Shown piece after piece: positions 1 through 7,616 of a stretch of DNA of 64,000 nt (the first letter of the stretch is position 1; every line of letters begins with the position of its first letter). Origin of the DNA: Salsipaludibacter albus (GTDB lineage: Bacteria; Actinomycetota; Nitriliruptoria; Nitriliruptorales; Nitriliruptoraceae). Under the pieces are notes generated by a model. The model was given only the letters and a program-made list of their open reading frames with translations, did no database searches and was not told where the DNA came from. The translations under genes and the position numbers were made by a program. The DNA is taken from contig NZ_JAHOPH010000001.1 in assembly GCF_019798055.1 (NCBI RefSeq), positions 310,001 through 374,000 of the forward strand, in the 5' to 3' direction.

Positions 1-217
1 CAGCACCAAGGAGGCCGCGAGCCGCCTGGGGTTGACCACACGAACCGTCTACCGCCTGATCGACGACGGCCAGATCCCCGCCTACAAGTTCGGGCGGGTC
101 ATCCGCCTGCAGGCGCGGGAGGTCGACAACTTCATCAACGGCGCGCGGATCCAGCCAGGGGACCTCGAGCACCTCTATCCGACGACGGCAGGCAACGCCG
201 CCGACGGGGAGGGCTGA
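1..217 (+). CDS. Excisionase/BldC-like helix-turn-helix protein, C-terminal part
   Basis: The reading frame is open from the window edge (codons begin at base 2) to the TGA at 215-217, so the true start lies upstream. The visible residues begin STKEAASRLGLTTRTVYRLI and continue with DDGQIPAYKFGRVIRL, the winged-HTH signature of the MerR-superfamily excisionase (Xis/BldC-like) group: a recognition helix followed by the PAYKFGRVIR wing that holds the DNA backbone. A further 30-odd residues follow with no other domain. In actinobacteria such short proteins are either developmental regulators of the BldC type or small chromosomal DNA-binding proteins; nothing here (no integrase, no att-like repeat) points to a mobile element. 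The family call is confident; the biological role is unknown. Confidence 0.8.
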   Translation, partial: STKEAASRLGLTTRTVYRLIDDGQIPAYKFGRVIRLQAREVDNFINGARIQPGDLEHLYPTTAGNAADGEG

Positions 218-421
218 CCGGGCTGCGGGACCACCAGGCCCACGTCACCCCCGAGCGCGCAACACCGCCTTCGTCCCTGAGACCGGGGGCGCCCTCGCCG
301 CCTCGGACCATCTTCATCCTCTCGACGACCCGACCGCGTACGCCGTCGGGTCGTCGTGCGCTCGGGACGCTCCCCGGTCCCGGAGGGCGGATCGTGGGCC
401 GGCGGTATCGTGGGCCGTGCC

Positions 422-457
422 CGCTGGATCGCCCGCTGGATCGCCCCCTGGATCGCC
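422..457. repeat. 12-bp direct repeat, three tandem copies
   Basis: Three head-to-tail copies of CGCTGGATCGCC lie at 422-433, 434-445 and 446-457; the third has CC for CG at its start. Two related ATCGTGGGCC words sit just upstream at 391-400 and 408-416. The array ends 36 bp before the zur ATG, in a 276-bp region with no convincing gene. Confidence 0.85.
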
Positions 458-493
458 CCGACCATCCGCTCCCGACCGCCGGACCCACACGAC

Positions 494-976
494 ATGGCAG
501 CGTCCGAACTCGACCTCGAGGAGCCTGCCGAGGTCGACCACATCCACGACGTCGCCGCCGCGCGTCTCCGCGGGACGCGACAGCGCTACACCAGTGGTCG
601 ACGAGCACTGGTCCGCCAGCTGCACGACCTCCACGGGCCGGCCACGATCAGCGAGCTCCAGGACGGTGGCAGCGATTCGTCGACCTCGTCGCTGTACCGC
701 AACCTGGCGATCCTCGAGCAGTGCGGCGTGGTGCACCGGGTCGTCGCCGTCGACGACACGACCCGCTACGAGCTGTCGGAGGAACTCTCCGGGCACCATC
801 ACCACCTCGTCTGTCGCAACTGTGGTCGCGTCGCGGACCTGACCCTGTCCGACGACGTCGAGCTGGCCCTGGCCCGCGCCGCCGACCAGGCCAGCCGGAC
901 CAGTGGGTTCCGCGTGGCCGCGCACAACCTCGAGATGGTCGGCACCTGCGAGGACTGCGATCCCGAGACCGCCTGA
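494..976 (+). CDS. zur: Fur-family metalloregulator, probably Zur
   Basis: 160-residue Fur-family repressor. The N-terminal winged helix (about residues 25-90) contains the TSSLYRNLAILEQCGVVHRV recognition region. The dimerisation domain carries an HHHH run at 101-104 and two CxxC pairs, C107/C110 (CRNCG) and C152/C155 (CEDCD), the structural zinc site of the family. The ATG at 494 was chosen because the frame upstream (back to a GTG at 356) encodes only low-complexity RWIARWIAPWIA from a tandem repeat and no family sequence; there is no clear ribosome-binding site. Convergent znuB begins 38 bp downstream and the znuA/znuC pair follows, so zinc-responsive repression (Zur) is the likeliest role. 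Fur or Mur specificity cannot be excluded from sequence alone. Confidence 0.85.
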   Translation: MAASELDLEEPAEVDHIHDVAAARLRGTRQRYTSGRRALVRQLHDLHGPATISELQDGGSDSSTSSLYRNLAILEQCGVVHRVVAVDDTTRYELSEELSGHHHHLVCRNCGRVADLTLSDDVELALARAADQASRTSGFRVAAHNLEMVGTCEDCDPETA

Positions 977-1013
977 CGACCCGGGGCGGACCCCAGCAGC
1001 ACCCCCGGGTGGG

Positions 1014-1865
1014 TCAGCCGGAGGTCCGTGCGCGTGCCCGTTGCACCGGGAGGGCGATCTCCTTGCCCGCCAGGACGGCGAAGAAGAGCGCCACGCTGAC
1101 CACGGCGATGGCCGGTGAGGCCGCGACACCCCAGTGGAACGACACCAGCAGCCCCGTGACCACCGCGAGCCCCCCGACGCCCATCCCCACGCCCATCAGT
1201 ACGGGAACCCGCCTGGCCACCAGGGCCGCCGTGGCGGCCGGCGCGACCAGCAGGGCGAACACCAGCAGCGTGCCCACGGTGCGGAACGACGCCACCACGG
1301 CCACGCCGATCAGCACCAGCATCGCGAGATGGACCCGCGCCGGGTCCAGTCCCAGGGTGGCGGTCGTGTCCTCGCTGTAGGTCAGGGCGAGGAACGCGCG
1401 GTAGCCCACGATCGTCGCGATGCTCACGAAGACGGCTGCCACCAGGGTCACCATGATGTCGTCCCGCCCGACGGCAATGGCGTCGCCGAACAGGATGGTC
1501 GACAGGTCCGTGGCGTAGGCACCGCCCCGCGAGATGATCGCGACCCCCAGCGCGAGCATGCCAACGAACAACAGGCCGATCGCGGTGTCGCCCGACAGTC
1601 GCGTGCGGCGCCGGACAAGGTCGATGCCCGCCACCATCGCCGCACCGGAGACGACCGCACCCACCGTGGTGCTGGCTCCGACGAGCACCGCCACGGCGAT
1701 GCCCGGCAGCACACCGTGGGCCATGGCGTCGCCCAGGAAGGACAACCCTCGCAGGACCACCCAGGTCCCCACCAGCGTGGTGGTCACGACGGTGAGCAGA
1801 CCCGCGACCAGTGCTCGGATCATGAACGGGTTGGCCACGAACGGCTCGACGAGCGTCTCGAACAC
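1014..1865 (-). CDS. znuB: Zinc ABC transporter permease ZnuB (ABC-3 family)
   Basis: 283-residue integral membrane permease of the ABC-3 metal-ion family. It starts MFETLVEPFVANPFMIRAL and has about eight hydrophobic segments; the DAMAHGVLPGIAVAVLVG stretch matches the conserved cytoplasmic motif that contacts the ATPase. It would form the channel for Zn2+ (possibly Mn2+) delivered by the neighbouring binding lipoprotein. It lies 75 bp downstream of znuA on the same strand and is probably cotranscribed with it; the ATPase gene is on the opposite strand, so the transporter is split over two divergent units. The C-terminus (RARARTSG) is basic. Family certain; zinc specificity is inferred from the His-rich ZnuA and the Fur-family gene. 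Confidence 0.92.
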   Translation of the reverse strand: MFETLVEPFVANPFMIRALVAGLLTVVTTTLVGTWVVLRGLSFLGDAMAHGVLPGIAVAVLVGASTTVGAVVSGAAMVAGIDLVRRRTRLSGDTAIGLLFVGMLALGVAIISRGGAYATDLSTILFGDAIAVGRDDIMVTLVAAVFVSIATIVGYRAFLALTYSEDTTATLGLDPARVHLAMLVLIGVAVVASFRTVGTLLVFALLVAPAATAALVARRVPVLMGVGMGVGGLAVVTGLLVSFHWGVAASPAIAVVSVALFFAVLAGKEIALPVQRARARTSG

Positions 1866-1940
1866 GTCACGACCTCCCGGTGCCGTCGGCCACGCTGTCC
1901 GGTCCGACCCACCCCGGGACCGTACTGGTGACGGTCGCGC

Positions 1941-3059
1941 TCACCCGCACGACCCGGACCAGCCCTCCACGAGGCCCTCGCCCACCGTTCGCATCATCTC
2001 GGCGTAGCCGGCATCGTCCGGCGGCGCCGTCAACGGCAGGGGCACCAACTCGATGCCCGCCTCGTCGGCGAACGCCTCCGCCTCGCCCGCGGTCGATCGT
2101 TCGTCCACGACCACGACGTGGACTCCTGCCTCGCGGACGGCGGCCACGCCCGTGGCGAAGTCACGCGCGGAGGGGTCGACGTCCGTCGAGGTGCCCGGGA
2201 TGACCGTCACCGGGACGTCGACGTCGTACCGATCGGCGAGGTAGGCGAGCGAGTCGTGGTCCGCGGCCACGACGCGGCAGGACGCGGGCACGCCGTCGAT
2301 CGTCGCCTCGAGCTCCTCGTCGAGTTCGTCCAGTTCCTCCGCCACGGTGTCGGCTCGCTCCTGCCACGGCCCCGGCTCCACCTCCTCGAGTGCGGTGGCC
2401 ACCAGCCCGGGGACGAGGGCCATCCGTGACACGTCGAGCCAGACGTGCGGGTCGAGGGCACCATGCCCGTGGCCGTCGTCCTCCGCGTGCACCTCGGCCT
2501 CCTCGTCAGCGTGCTCGTCCTCGACATCCTCCTCGTCAGCGTGCTCGTCCTCGGTGGCTTCTTCGCCAGCGTGCTCGTCGTCGTGTTCGTCGTCGGCACG
2601 TGTGCTGCCGGCCTCGAGCGGGTCGAGCGACTCCCCGACCCGCAGCACCGGCACCCCCGACTCCTCGGCCTGGTCGATCGCGTCCGCGAAGGCTGCCTCG
2701 AGCCCCAGGCCGTTCACGACGAGCAGGTCCGTGTCCTGCAGTTCGGCCACCTGTCGCGCCGACAGCTGGAAGGCGTGCGGGTCCTGGCCCGGTTCGATCA
2801 GCACCGTCACCTCGCCGTCGCCTCCCGCGACCTGCCCGGCCAGGTCCCCCAGCACCGCTGTCGAGGCCGTCACCCGGATCCCGTCCGGGTCACCGGTGCC
2901 GGCGCCCGACTCCGCACCCAAGGTCGTGGCACATCCGGCGACCACGACGGCGGAGGCCAGCACGACCCAGAGCCCACGGCGAACGGGGCGTGGACGCTGG
3001 ACGCTGCCGGACGACCGGCCGATCGAGGAGGACGACGGCGGGGCGGGGTGCTGGTCCAT
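1941..3059 (-). CDS. znuA: Zinc-binding lipoprotein ZnuA with His/Asp/Glu-rich loop
   Basis: 372-residue cluster A-I metal-binding protein. A basic N-region and hydrophobic stretch end in the lipobox VVAGC with Cys43, so it should be lipid-anchored outside the membrane. Metal-ligand positions of the family are visible: H95 (QDPHAF), H205 (LDPHVW), H268 (ADHDS) and an acidic D319/E320. Between residues 157 and 200 is a charged loop with three 10-residue repeats (DEHAGEEATE, DEHADEEDVE, DEHADEEAEV) followed by HAEDDGHGHG, the loop that distinguishes zinc binders from manganese binders. The divergent znuC starts 119 bp away and the AT-rich intergenic region contains a putative Zur site. The ATG at 3059 gives a complete lipoprotein signal. 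Confidence 0.93.
   Translation of the reverse strand: MDQHPAPPSSSSIGRSSGSVQRPRPVRRGLWVVLASAVVVAGCATTLGAESGAGTGDPDGIRVTASTAVLGDLAGQVAGGDGEVTVLIEPGQDPHAFQLSARQVAELQDTDLLVVNGLGLEAAFADAIDQAEESGVPVLRVGESLDPLEAGSTRADDEHDDEHAGEEATEDEHADEEDVEDEHADEEAEVHAEDDGHGHGALDPHVWLDVSRMALVPGLVATALEEVEPGPWQERADTVAEELDELDEELEATIDGVPASCRVVAADHDSLAYLADRYDVDVPVTVIPGTSTDVDPSARDFATGVAAVREAGVHVVVVDERSTAGEAEAFADEAGIELVPLPLTAPPDDAGYAEMMRTVGEGLVEGWSGSCG
2491..2580 (-). repeat. 30-bp in-frame tandem repeat encoding the ZnuA acidic/His loop
   Basis: Three 30-bp units at 2491-2520, 2521-2550 and 2551-2580 share the core CCTCGTCAGCGTGCTCGTCC on the + strand (third unit diverged) and encode three 10-residue DEHAxEE units of ZnuA. 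Unequal crossing-over would change the number of metal-binding units without breaking the frame. Confidence 0.85.
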
Positions 3060-3118
3060 GGCGATTCCTGGGACGATCTGGCGCGCCCGGGGCCGGACGC
3101 ACCATCACGCAACCTACC

Positions 3119-3150
3119 GAAAATAGGAACCATTCTCAAAACCATTCCGA
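3119..3150. promoter_or_regulatory. Putative Zur operator between znuA and znuC
   Basis: An AT-rich island in a GC-rich region holds two direct 12-bp words, AACCATTCTCAA (3128-3139) and AACCATTCCGA (3140-3150), and on the minus strand TGAGAATGGTTCCTA, which resembles a degenerate 7-1-7 Fur/Zur box (4 of 7 pairs). It overlaps the expected -35 of znuC and lies in the znuA leader. Assignment to Zur is inferred. Confidence 0.45.
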
Positions 3151-3166
3151 TCCTGCGCTCGACCGG

Positions 3167-3172
3167 TAGGAT
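3167..3172 (+). promoter_or_regulatory. -10 element of znuC, probably leaderless
   Basis: TAGGAT fits the actinobacterial -10 consensus TANNNT and is only 6 nt from the znuC ATG at 3179, which would put the transcription start at or next to the A of the start codon. No Shine-Dalgarno sequence could fit on such a message. Confidence 0.5.
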
Positions 3173-3178
3173 CAGGCC

Positions 3179-4000
3179 ATGGCCACGCGCACCGCTCCCA
3201 CCCCGCCCGACGACACCACCGGCGACGTCGCCGCCCGGGCCGTGGACCTGGCCGTGGACTACGGATCACGCCATGCGCTGGCAGCTGCGACCTTCAACAT
3301 CCCGAGGGGTTCCCGCACGGCCGTCATCGGACCGAACGGGTCGGGCAAGACAACGCTGCTGCGGGTGCTGGGCAACCTCGTGCGGCCCAGCCGCGGCCAG
3401 GTCGACGTGCTCGGCGCACCCCAGGGCGACGCCCGCAGATCGGTCGCGCACGTCCTGCAGGCGACCCACATCAACCCCGGCCTTCCCCTGACGGTTCGCG
3501 AGGTCGTCACGATGGGGCGCTACCCCCACGTCGGCCTGGTCCGGCGGTTCCGGGACGAGGACCGCGACGCCGTCGACCGGGCGATGGAGCGGATGCAGGT
3601 CGCCGAACTCGCGGGCCGACAGGTCGTGGAGTTGTCCGGCGGACAGCGCCAGCGCGTGTCGGTGGCCCAGGGCCTGGCGCAGGAGGCCGACCTGCTGCTC
3701 CTGGACGAGCCGGTGACCGGCCTGGACGCACCGAGCCTGCAGCGCATCGAGGCGGTCGTGCAGGAGGAGGCCGACGCCGGCCGGACCGTGGTCATGACGA
3801 CCCACGACATCGCCGAGGCCGCGCGCGCGGACCACGTCGTGCTGCTCGCGACCCGGCTTGTGGCGACGGGGGTCCCCGACGTGGTCCTGACCCAGGAGAA
3901 CTTGGCTGCTGCCTACGGGGCGATGACGTTCACCACCGCCGACGGCACCGTGGTGATCGGCGACCCCCACGTCCACGGCGGGGTCCACACCCACGAGTGA
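3179..4000 (+). CDS. znuC: Zinc ABC transporter ATP-binding protein ZnuC
   Basis: 273-residue ABC ATPase. Visible motifs: Walker A GPNGSGKTT (about residues 52-60), Q-loop in HVLQATHINPG, signature LSGGQRQRVSVAQ, Walker B DLLLLDEPVTGLD, and the switch histidine in VVMTTHDIAEA. The C-terminus ends in a His-rich tail (DPHVHGGVHTHE) that could bind or sense metal. It is divergent from znuA-znuB with 119 bp between the starts, so ATPase and permease/receptor come from two promoters facing one operator region. The 15-residue N-terminal extension before the ABC domain is Pro/Thr-rich. ABC family certain; zinc assignment by context. Confidence 0.92.
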   Translation: MATRTAPTPPDDTTGDVAARAVDLAVDYGSRHALAAATFNIPRGSRTAVIGPNGSGKTTLLRVLGNLVRPSRGQVDVLGAPQGDARRSVAHVLQATHINPGLPLTVREVVTMGRYPHVGLVRRFRDEDRDAVDRAMERMQVAELAGRQVVELSGGQRQRVSVAQGLAQEADLLLLDEPVTGLDAPSLQRIEAVVQEEADAGRTVVMTTHDIAEAARADHVVLLATRLVATGVPDVVLTQENLAAAYGAMTFTTADGTVVIGDPHVHGGVHTHE

Positions 4001-4028
4001 CGGTCGACCCGGTGCCATCGAGGCCGGG

Positions 4029-4931
4029 TCAGCCGATGGGTTGGGAGACTGCCCGCGTCCGCGGCCGACGGTGCCGTCCCTGGTCGACGAGGAACGTGGC
4101 CAGGGCGAGCCAGATGAGTGCGAAGCCCACGATCCGCCCGACACCGAACGCCTCGCCGAACACCACCACGCCGATCAGGAACTGCAGGGTCGGGGCCAGG
4201 TACTGGAGGAACCCGAGGGTCGACAGCGGCAGGCGGCGGGCGGCACCGGCGAACAGCAGCAGGGGGACCGCGGTCACCGGGCCGGCCAGCACGGCCAGGA
4301 CGGCCAGCGACGGCTGGTCCGGGAGCAGCCCGTCCCCGGTCCCGACGAGCAGCCAGGCGAGGGCGGGCAGCACCATCAGCAAGGTCTCGATCGCCAGGCC
4401 CTCGAGGGCGGCGACCTGCACCGACGACTTGACCAGGCCATAGGCGGCGAACGTGGCGGCCAGCACCAGCGCGACCCAGGGCACTGTTCCCGTCAGGATC
4501 GCCAGCAGTCCGACCCCGACACCCGCGACGGCCACGGCGACCCACTGCAGCCTGCGCAGGTGTTCACGCCGGACCACCACGCCCAGGACCACGGTCAGCA
4601 ACGGGTTGATGAAGTAGCCCAGGCTGGCGTCGACCACGTGGCCGTGGGTGGCGGCCCAGATGTAGACGTACCAGTTGGCCGAGATCAGCAGGGCCGCCAC
4701 GGCGAGCAGCCGCCACTGCCGTGCGGGCAGGTGGGCGAGGTGTCGGAGCCGCCCGGTGAGCGCGAGCACCACGACGCAGAACAGCGCGCTCCACACGATC
4801 CGGTGGGCGAGGATCTCCCCCGCCGGCAGTTCCTCGAGCAACTTCCAGTACAGCGGCAGCAGGCCCCACAGCAGGTAGGCCGACACCCCGAAGGCCAGCC
4901 CGCGGTCGCTCCCCCGCCCGTCCTCGTCCAC
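4029..4931 (-). CDS. rarD: RarD-type EamA permease
   Basis: 300-residue ten-helix transporter of the drug/metabolite superfamily. The opening GLAFGVSAYLLWGLLPLYWKLLE, the ISANWYVYIWAATHGHVVDASLGYFINPLL block and FLQYLAPTLQFLIGVVVFGE are characteristic of the RarD subfamily (two EamA repeats). Substrate of RarD proteins is unknown; E. coli RarD was linked only loosely to chloramphenicol sensitivity. Start ATG at 4931 gives a short charged N-terminus before helix 1. It ends 28 bp from the convergent znuC end and begins 15 bp after the RNase gene stop on the same strand, so it may be cotranscribed with the RNase gene upstream. Confidence 0.9.
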   Translation of the reverse strand: MDEDGRGSDRGLAFGVSAYLLWGLLPLYWKLLEELPAGEILAHRIVWSALFCVVVLALTGRLRHLAHLPARQWRLLAVAALLISANWYVYIWAATHGHVVDASLGYFINPLLTVVLGVVVRREHLRRLQWVAVAVAGVGVGLLAILTGTVPWVALVLAATFAAYGLVKSSVQVAALEGLAIETLLMVLPALAWLLVGTGDGLLPDQPSLAVLAVLAGPVTAVPLLLFAGAARRLPLSTLGFLQYLAPTLQFLIGVVVFGEAFGVGRIVGFALIWLALATFLVDQGRHRRPRTRAVSQPIG

Positions 4932-4946
4932 GACCGACGCCTCCGG

Positions 4947-7016
4947 CTAGGCCGGTCGGAAGTCCGGCCGGCCGAGCGCGTCGAGGCGGTCCAGCCGGAC
5001 CGACAGGCGCTGGCCCAGCCGCACGCTGCCGTCGGACGTCTGGGTCCCGTCGGCACTCACCTGCAGGTTGCGGCGCTCGGCGTCCAGCCGGTTGGCCGGA
5101 ACCAGTCCACTCACGCCCGCTTCCGGGATGCGGACCCGAGCGCCTGCCGGCGTCAACCCGGTCACGACTGCCGTGGCCGGCCACGACACCGCACCCCGCT
5201 CGAGCAGGACCGACCACAGGGCGTTGCGCTCCAACGCCTGCGCGTGGCCGGCCGCTCCCGCCCGCGCGTCCAGCCACCCGGCGAGGGCTGCCAGGCGGTC
5301 ACGGTCGTAGGGGGCGGGCTCGTCGGCGAGCGCCGCGCGGACCTGGCGGTGGACCACCAGGTCGGTGTAGCGCCGGATCGGCGACGTGAACTGGGTGTAG
5401 GCCGCGGCGGCCAGGCCCTCGTGGCCGGACGGCTCCGCGGAGGTCCCCGCCCGGGCGACCGCACCCGCGGCGGCCGTGGCCAGCAGGTCGGCGTCGGGGA
5501 TCCGGTCGGCGGCCCGCAGCTCGGCGACGGCCGACAGGACGTCCAGGGGCCGTGGTGGGTCCGGCAGCTCCACGCCCGCAGCACTCGCGGCGGTGGTGAT
5601 GCGGTCGACCCGGTCCGGGTCGAACCCCAGGTGGCTGCGGAACAGCAGGTCGACGTCGTGCTCGACGGCCCACCCGGCCACCGCCTCGTTGGCGGCGACC
5701 ATCAGGCGCTCGACGACCTGCTGTGCACGTGGGTGCGGGTCGGCCTCGATCGCACGGATCTTGCCGTCGACGATCGCGGCCTCGAGCCTGGCCGGTTCGA
5801 ACAGCGAGTCGAGGCTGTCGCGGGCGTCACGTTCGACGCCCAGGCGTCGCGAGGCCTCGGCCAGTGCCGCGACGTTGGCCGCGACCATCTCGACATGCTC
5901 CTGGTCGGCGCCCGACGGACCGTGGGCCCCGACCAGCAGCTCACGCTGGTCGATGTCGTCCAGGAACGCGTCGACCGCGGCGTAGGACAGCCGGGCCGTG
6001 CTCCGGATCACGCTCAGGGACAGGGTCACGTCGTCGAGCTGGCCGTCCGGCCCGACCCGGCACGACACGGTCAACGCGCCGCGCTCCTCACCGGGCAGGA
6101 GGCTGACCAGGTCCTCGGACAGGGCCGGGTCGAGCATCGGCGCGTTGCCACCGACGGCCAGGTACGTGGTGGTGCCCATCGTGGCCGCGTAGCGGTCCGC
6201 GGGCGAGTCGATCCCGACGGCACCGGCCGGGTCGGCGATGTGCACGTACAGGTCGACGGGCGTCTCGGGGTCACCGTCCCACGCGGCCGACAGGGCGTCG
6301 TCGAGGTCACGGGACCGGTCGTCGTCGATGGTGACGACGACGGCGTCACGCCAGTCGAGCCCACCGAGCTCGCGACCGGGGACGGGTCCTTCGGCGGACA
6401 GGCCGGCAGCCATGCCGGGTCGACCCGAGGCGAGCTGGCCCTGGGCCCGCAGCGCGGTCCCGAGCGTCTCGGCCGGCGGGAGGCCGACCTCGGCCGGTCC
6501 CGGCTCGAGGACGTCGGGGGCCACGCCACCGTGCGCGATCGTGACGGCCCGGGCACGGATCGCCGCCGGGGCCTGGGTCGGCGTCGGGCCGCTGACCAGG
6601 CTGCGGGCGGTGGCCCGCCCGTCCTCGTCGGCGGCGACCATCACGACCACCTGCCGACCGTCACGATGGGCCAGCTGGTCGGCCAGTGTCGCGGCGACCG
6701 GGAGCCGCCCCGAGCCCAGGCGGGGGTCGGGGATGACGGTGGTCTCGCCGACGAAGGTCGCCACCGTCCCGACCAGGAACCGGCGTGGTCGGGACCGCAG
6801 GGTCATGGCAGTGACGTTGACCCGGTCCTGGTCGTCCAGCTCGATCGTGGCGACGACGCGGTCACCCGACAGCCACCCGCGGGCGAGGTCGGGCGGGACG
6901 AAGCCGGAGTCAGCCTCGACCGGGCCACTGGCGGGACCCTCCAGCCTGACGGGTGCGTCGAAGTCGACGAACCCGAAACCACGGGGATGGGGCGAGTACG
7001 CACCGTTGACCTGCAC
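4947..7016 (-). CDS. RNase II/RNase R-family 3'-5' exoribonuclease
   Basis: About 689 residues from a GTG at 7016 (VQVNGAYSPHPRGFGFVDF). The frame stays open further upstream, but that sequence is low-complexity and overlaps the GNAT gene. N-terminal residues form an OB/cold-shock-like RNA-binding region (PHPRGFGFVDFDAP). The RNB catalytic domain has IDDDRSRDLDDA near residue 230, with the acidic residues that hold Mg2+, and LLPGEERGALTVSCRV; the QFTSPIRRYTDLVVHRQV motif is near residue 540. A C-terminal OB segment follows (PEAGVSGLVPANRL). It would degrade RNA processively from the 3' end in the cytoplasm. A second, shorter RNB protein is encoded at 49043-50467. Start codon uncertain; family certain. 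Confidence 0.88.
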   Translation of the reverse strand: MQVNGAYSPHPRGFGFVDFDAPVRLEGPASGPVEADSGFVPPDLARGWLSGDRVVATIELDDQDRVNVTAMTLRSRPRRFLVGTVATFVGETTVIPDPRLGSGRLPVAATLADQLAHRDGRQVVVMVAADEDGRATARSLVSGPTPTQAPAAIRARAVTIAHGGVAPDVLEPGPAEVGLPPAETLGTALRAQGQLASGRPGMAAGLSAEGPVPGRELGGLDWRDAVVVTIDDDRSRDLDDALSAAWDGDPETPVDLYVHIADPAGAVGIDSPADRYAATMGTTTYLAVGGNAPMLDPALSEDLVSLLPGEERGALTVSCRVGPDGQLDDVTLSLSVIRSTARLSYAAVDAFLDDIDQRELLVGAHGPSGADQEHVEMVAANVAALAEASRRLGVERDARDSLDSLFEPARLEAAIVDGKIRAIEADPHPRAQQVVERLMVAANEAVAGWAVEHDVDLLFRSHLGFDPDRVDRITTAASAAGVELPDPPRPLDVLSAVAELRAADRIPDADLLATAAAGAVARAGTSAEPSGHEGLAAAAYTQFTSPIRRYTDLVVHRQVRAALADEPAPYDRDRLAALAGWLDARAGAAGHAQALERNALWSVLLERGAVSWPATAVVTGLTPAGARVRIPEAGVSGLVPANRLDAERRNLQVSADGTQTSDGSVRLGQRLSVRLDRLDALGRPDFRPA

Positions 7017-7123
7017 GACGAGACACCTGGAGAAGGAGACGGAGAACGAGCGCACACGGTACCCGCACCCCACGACCGCTCCGTCGTCGTCGAGCGGGCG
7101 TCCCCACCCGCCCCGAGCCGGTC

Positions 7124-7129
7124 TACCGT
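7124..7129 (+). promoter_or_regulatory. -10 element of the GNAT-GMC unit, probably leaderless
   Basis: TACCGT (TANNNT) lies 7 nt before the ATG at 7137, so transcription would begin at or next to the start codon. No Shine-Dalgarno sequence is present. Confidence 0.45.
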
Positions 7130-7136
7130 GGCCCGC

Positions 7137-7616
7137 ATGACGACCTCCACCACGCCCGACGGTCTCGCCCTCCACGACGCCGCGCTGACCGACCTGCCCG
7201 TGCCCCGGGTGTACGAACTGCTCGCCCTGCGCGTCGACGTCTTCGTGGTCGAGCAGGCCTGCGCGTACCCCGAACTGGACGGACGCGACCTCGAGGACGG
7301 CGCCCGACACGTCTTCCTCGTGGAGCCCGACGGCGACCGGGTCGTCGCCGCGCTCCGCCGGCTCGACGACCGGGTGGACGATCACCCCGTGACCCGGGTC
7401 GGGCGCGTGGTGACCCACGCGGACCACCGCGGAGCCGGCCTGGCCGGCTGGCTCCTGGACCACGTGGTGGCGGGCGAGCAGCGAGCGATCGTCCTGGACG
7501 CCCAGGAGCACCTGGTCGACTTCTACGCCCGCAGCGGGTTCCGGGTCACCGGCCCCGGCTGGCTGGAGGACGGCATCCCCCACGTGCCGATGCGCCGCGA
7601 CCCGGAGGACGCGTGA
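7137..7616 (+). CDS. ElaA-like GNAT N-acetyltransferase
   Basis: 159-residue GNAT protein. VYELLALRVDVFVVEQACAY followed by PELDGRDLEDGARH is the hallmark of the ElaA subgroup, and RVGRVVTHADHRGAGLAGWL contains the acetyl-CoA pyrophosphate loop (R/Q-x-x-G-x-G/A variant HRGAGLA). C-terminal FYARSGFRVTGPGWLEDGIPH matches the ElaA end, where the family has FxExGIPH. The substrate of ElaA proteins is unknown. The ATG at 7137 is preceded 7 nt upstream by a TACCGT -10 element. The GMC oxidoreductase starts at the TGATG junction, so translation of the two is probably coupled. Confidence 0.9.
   Translation: MTTSTTPDGLALHDAALTDLPVPRVYELLALRVDVFVVEQACAYPELDGRDLEDGARHVFLVEPDGDRVVAALRRLDDRVDDHPVTRVGRVVTHADHRGAGLAGWLLDHVVAGEQRAIVLDAQEHLVDFYARSGFRVTGPGWLEDGIPHVPMRRDPEDA

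Noticed and set aside
1-217. Prophage or integrative element boundary because of the excisionase-like HTH
   Set aside because: No integrase, tRNA gene, att-like direct repeat or phage gene is visible; BldC-like chromosomal regulators have the same fold.
2390-3169. Arg/Pro/Ser-rich + strand frames opposite znuA
   Set aside because: Antisense to the acidic/His repeats of znuA; composition is a direct consequence of the repeats.
4041-7616. 1191-codon open frame on the + strand
   Set aside because: All but its last 159 codons are antisense to rarD and the RNase gene, with Arg/Gly/Gln/Val-rich low-information protein. Only the GNAT part (from 7137) is family-like.
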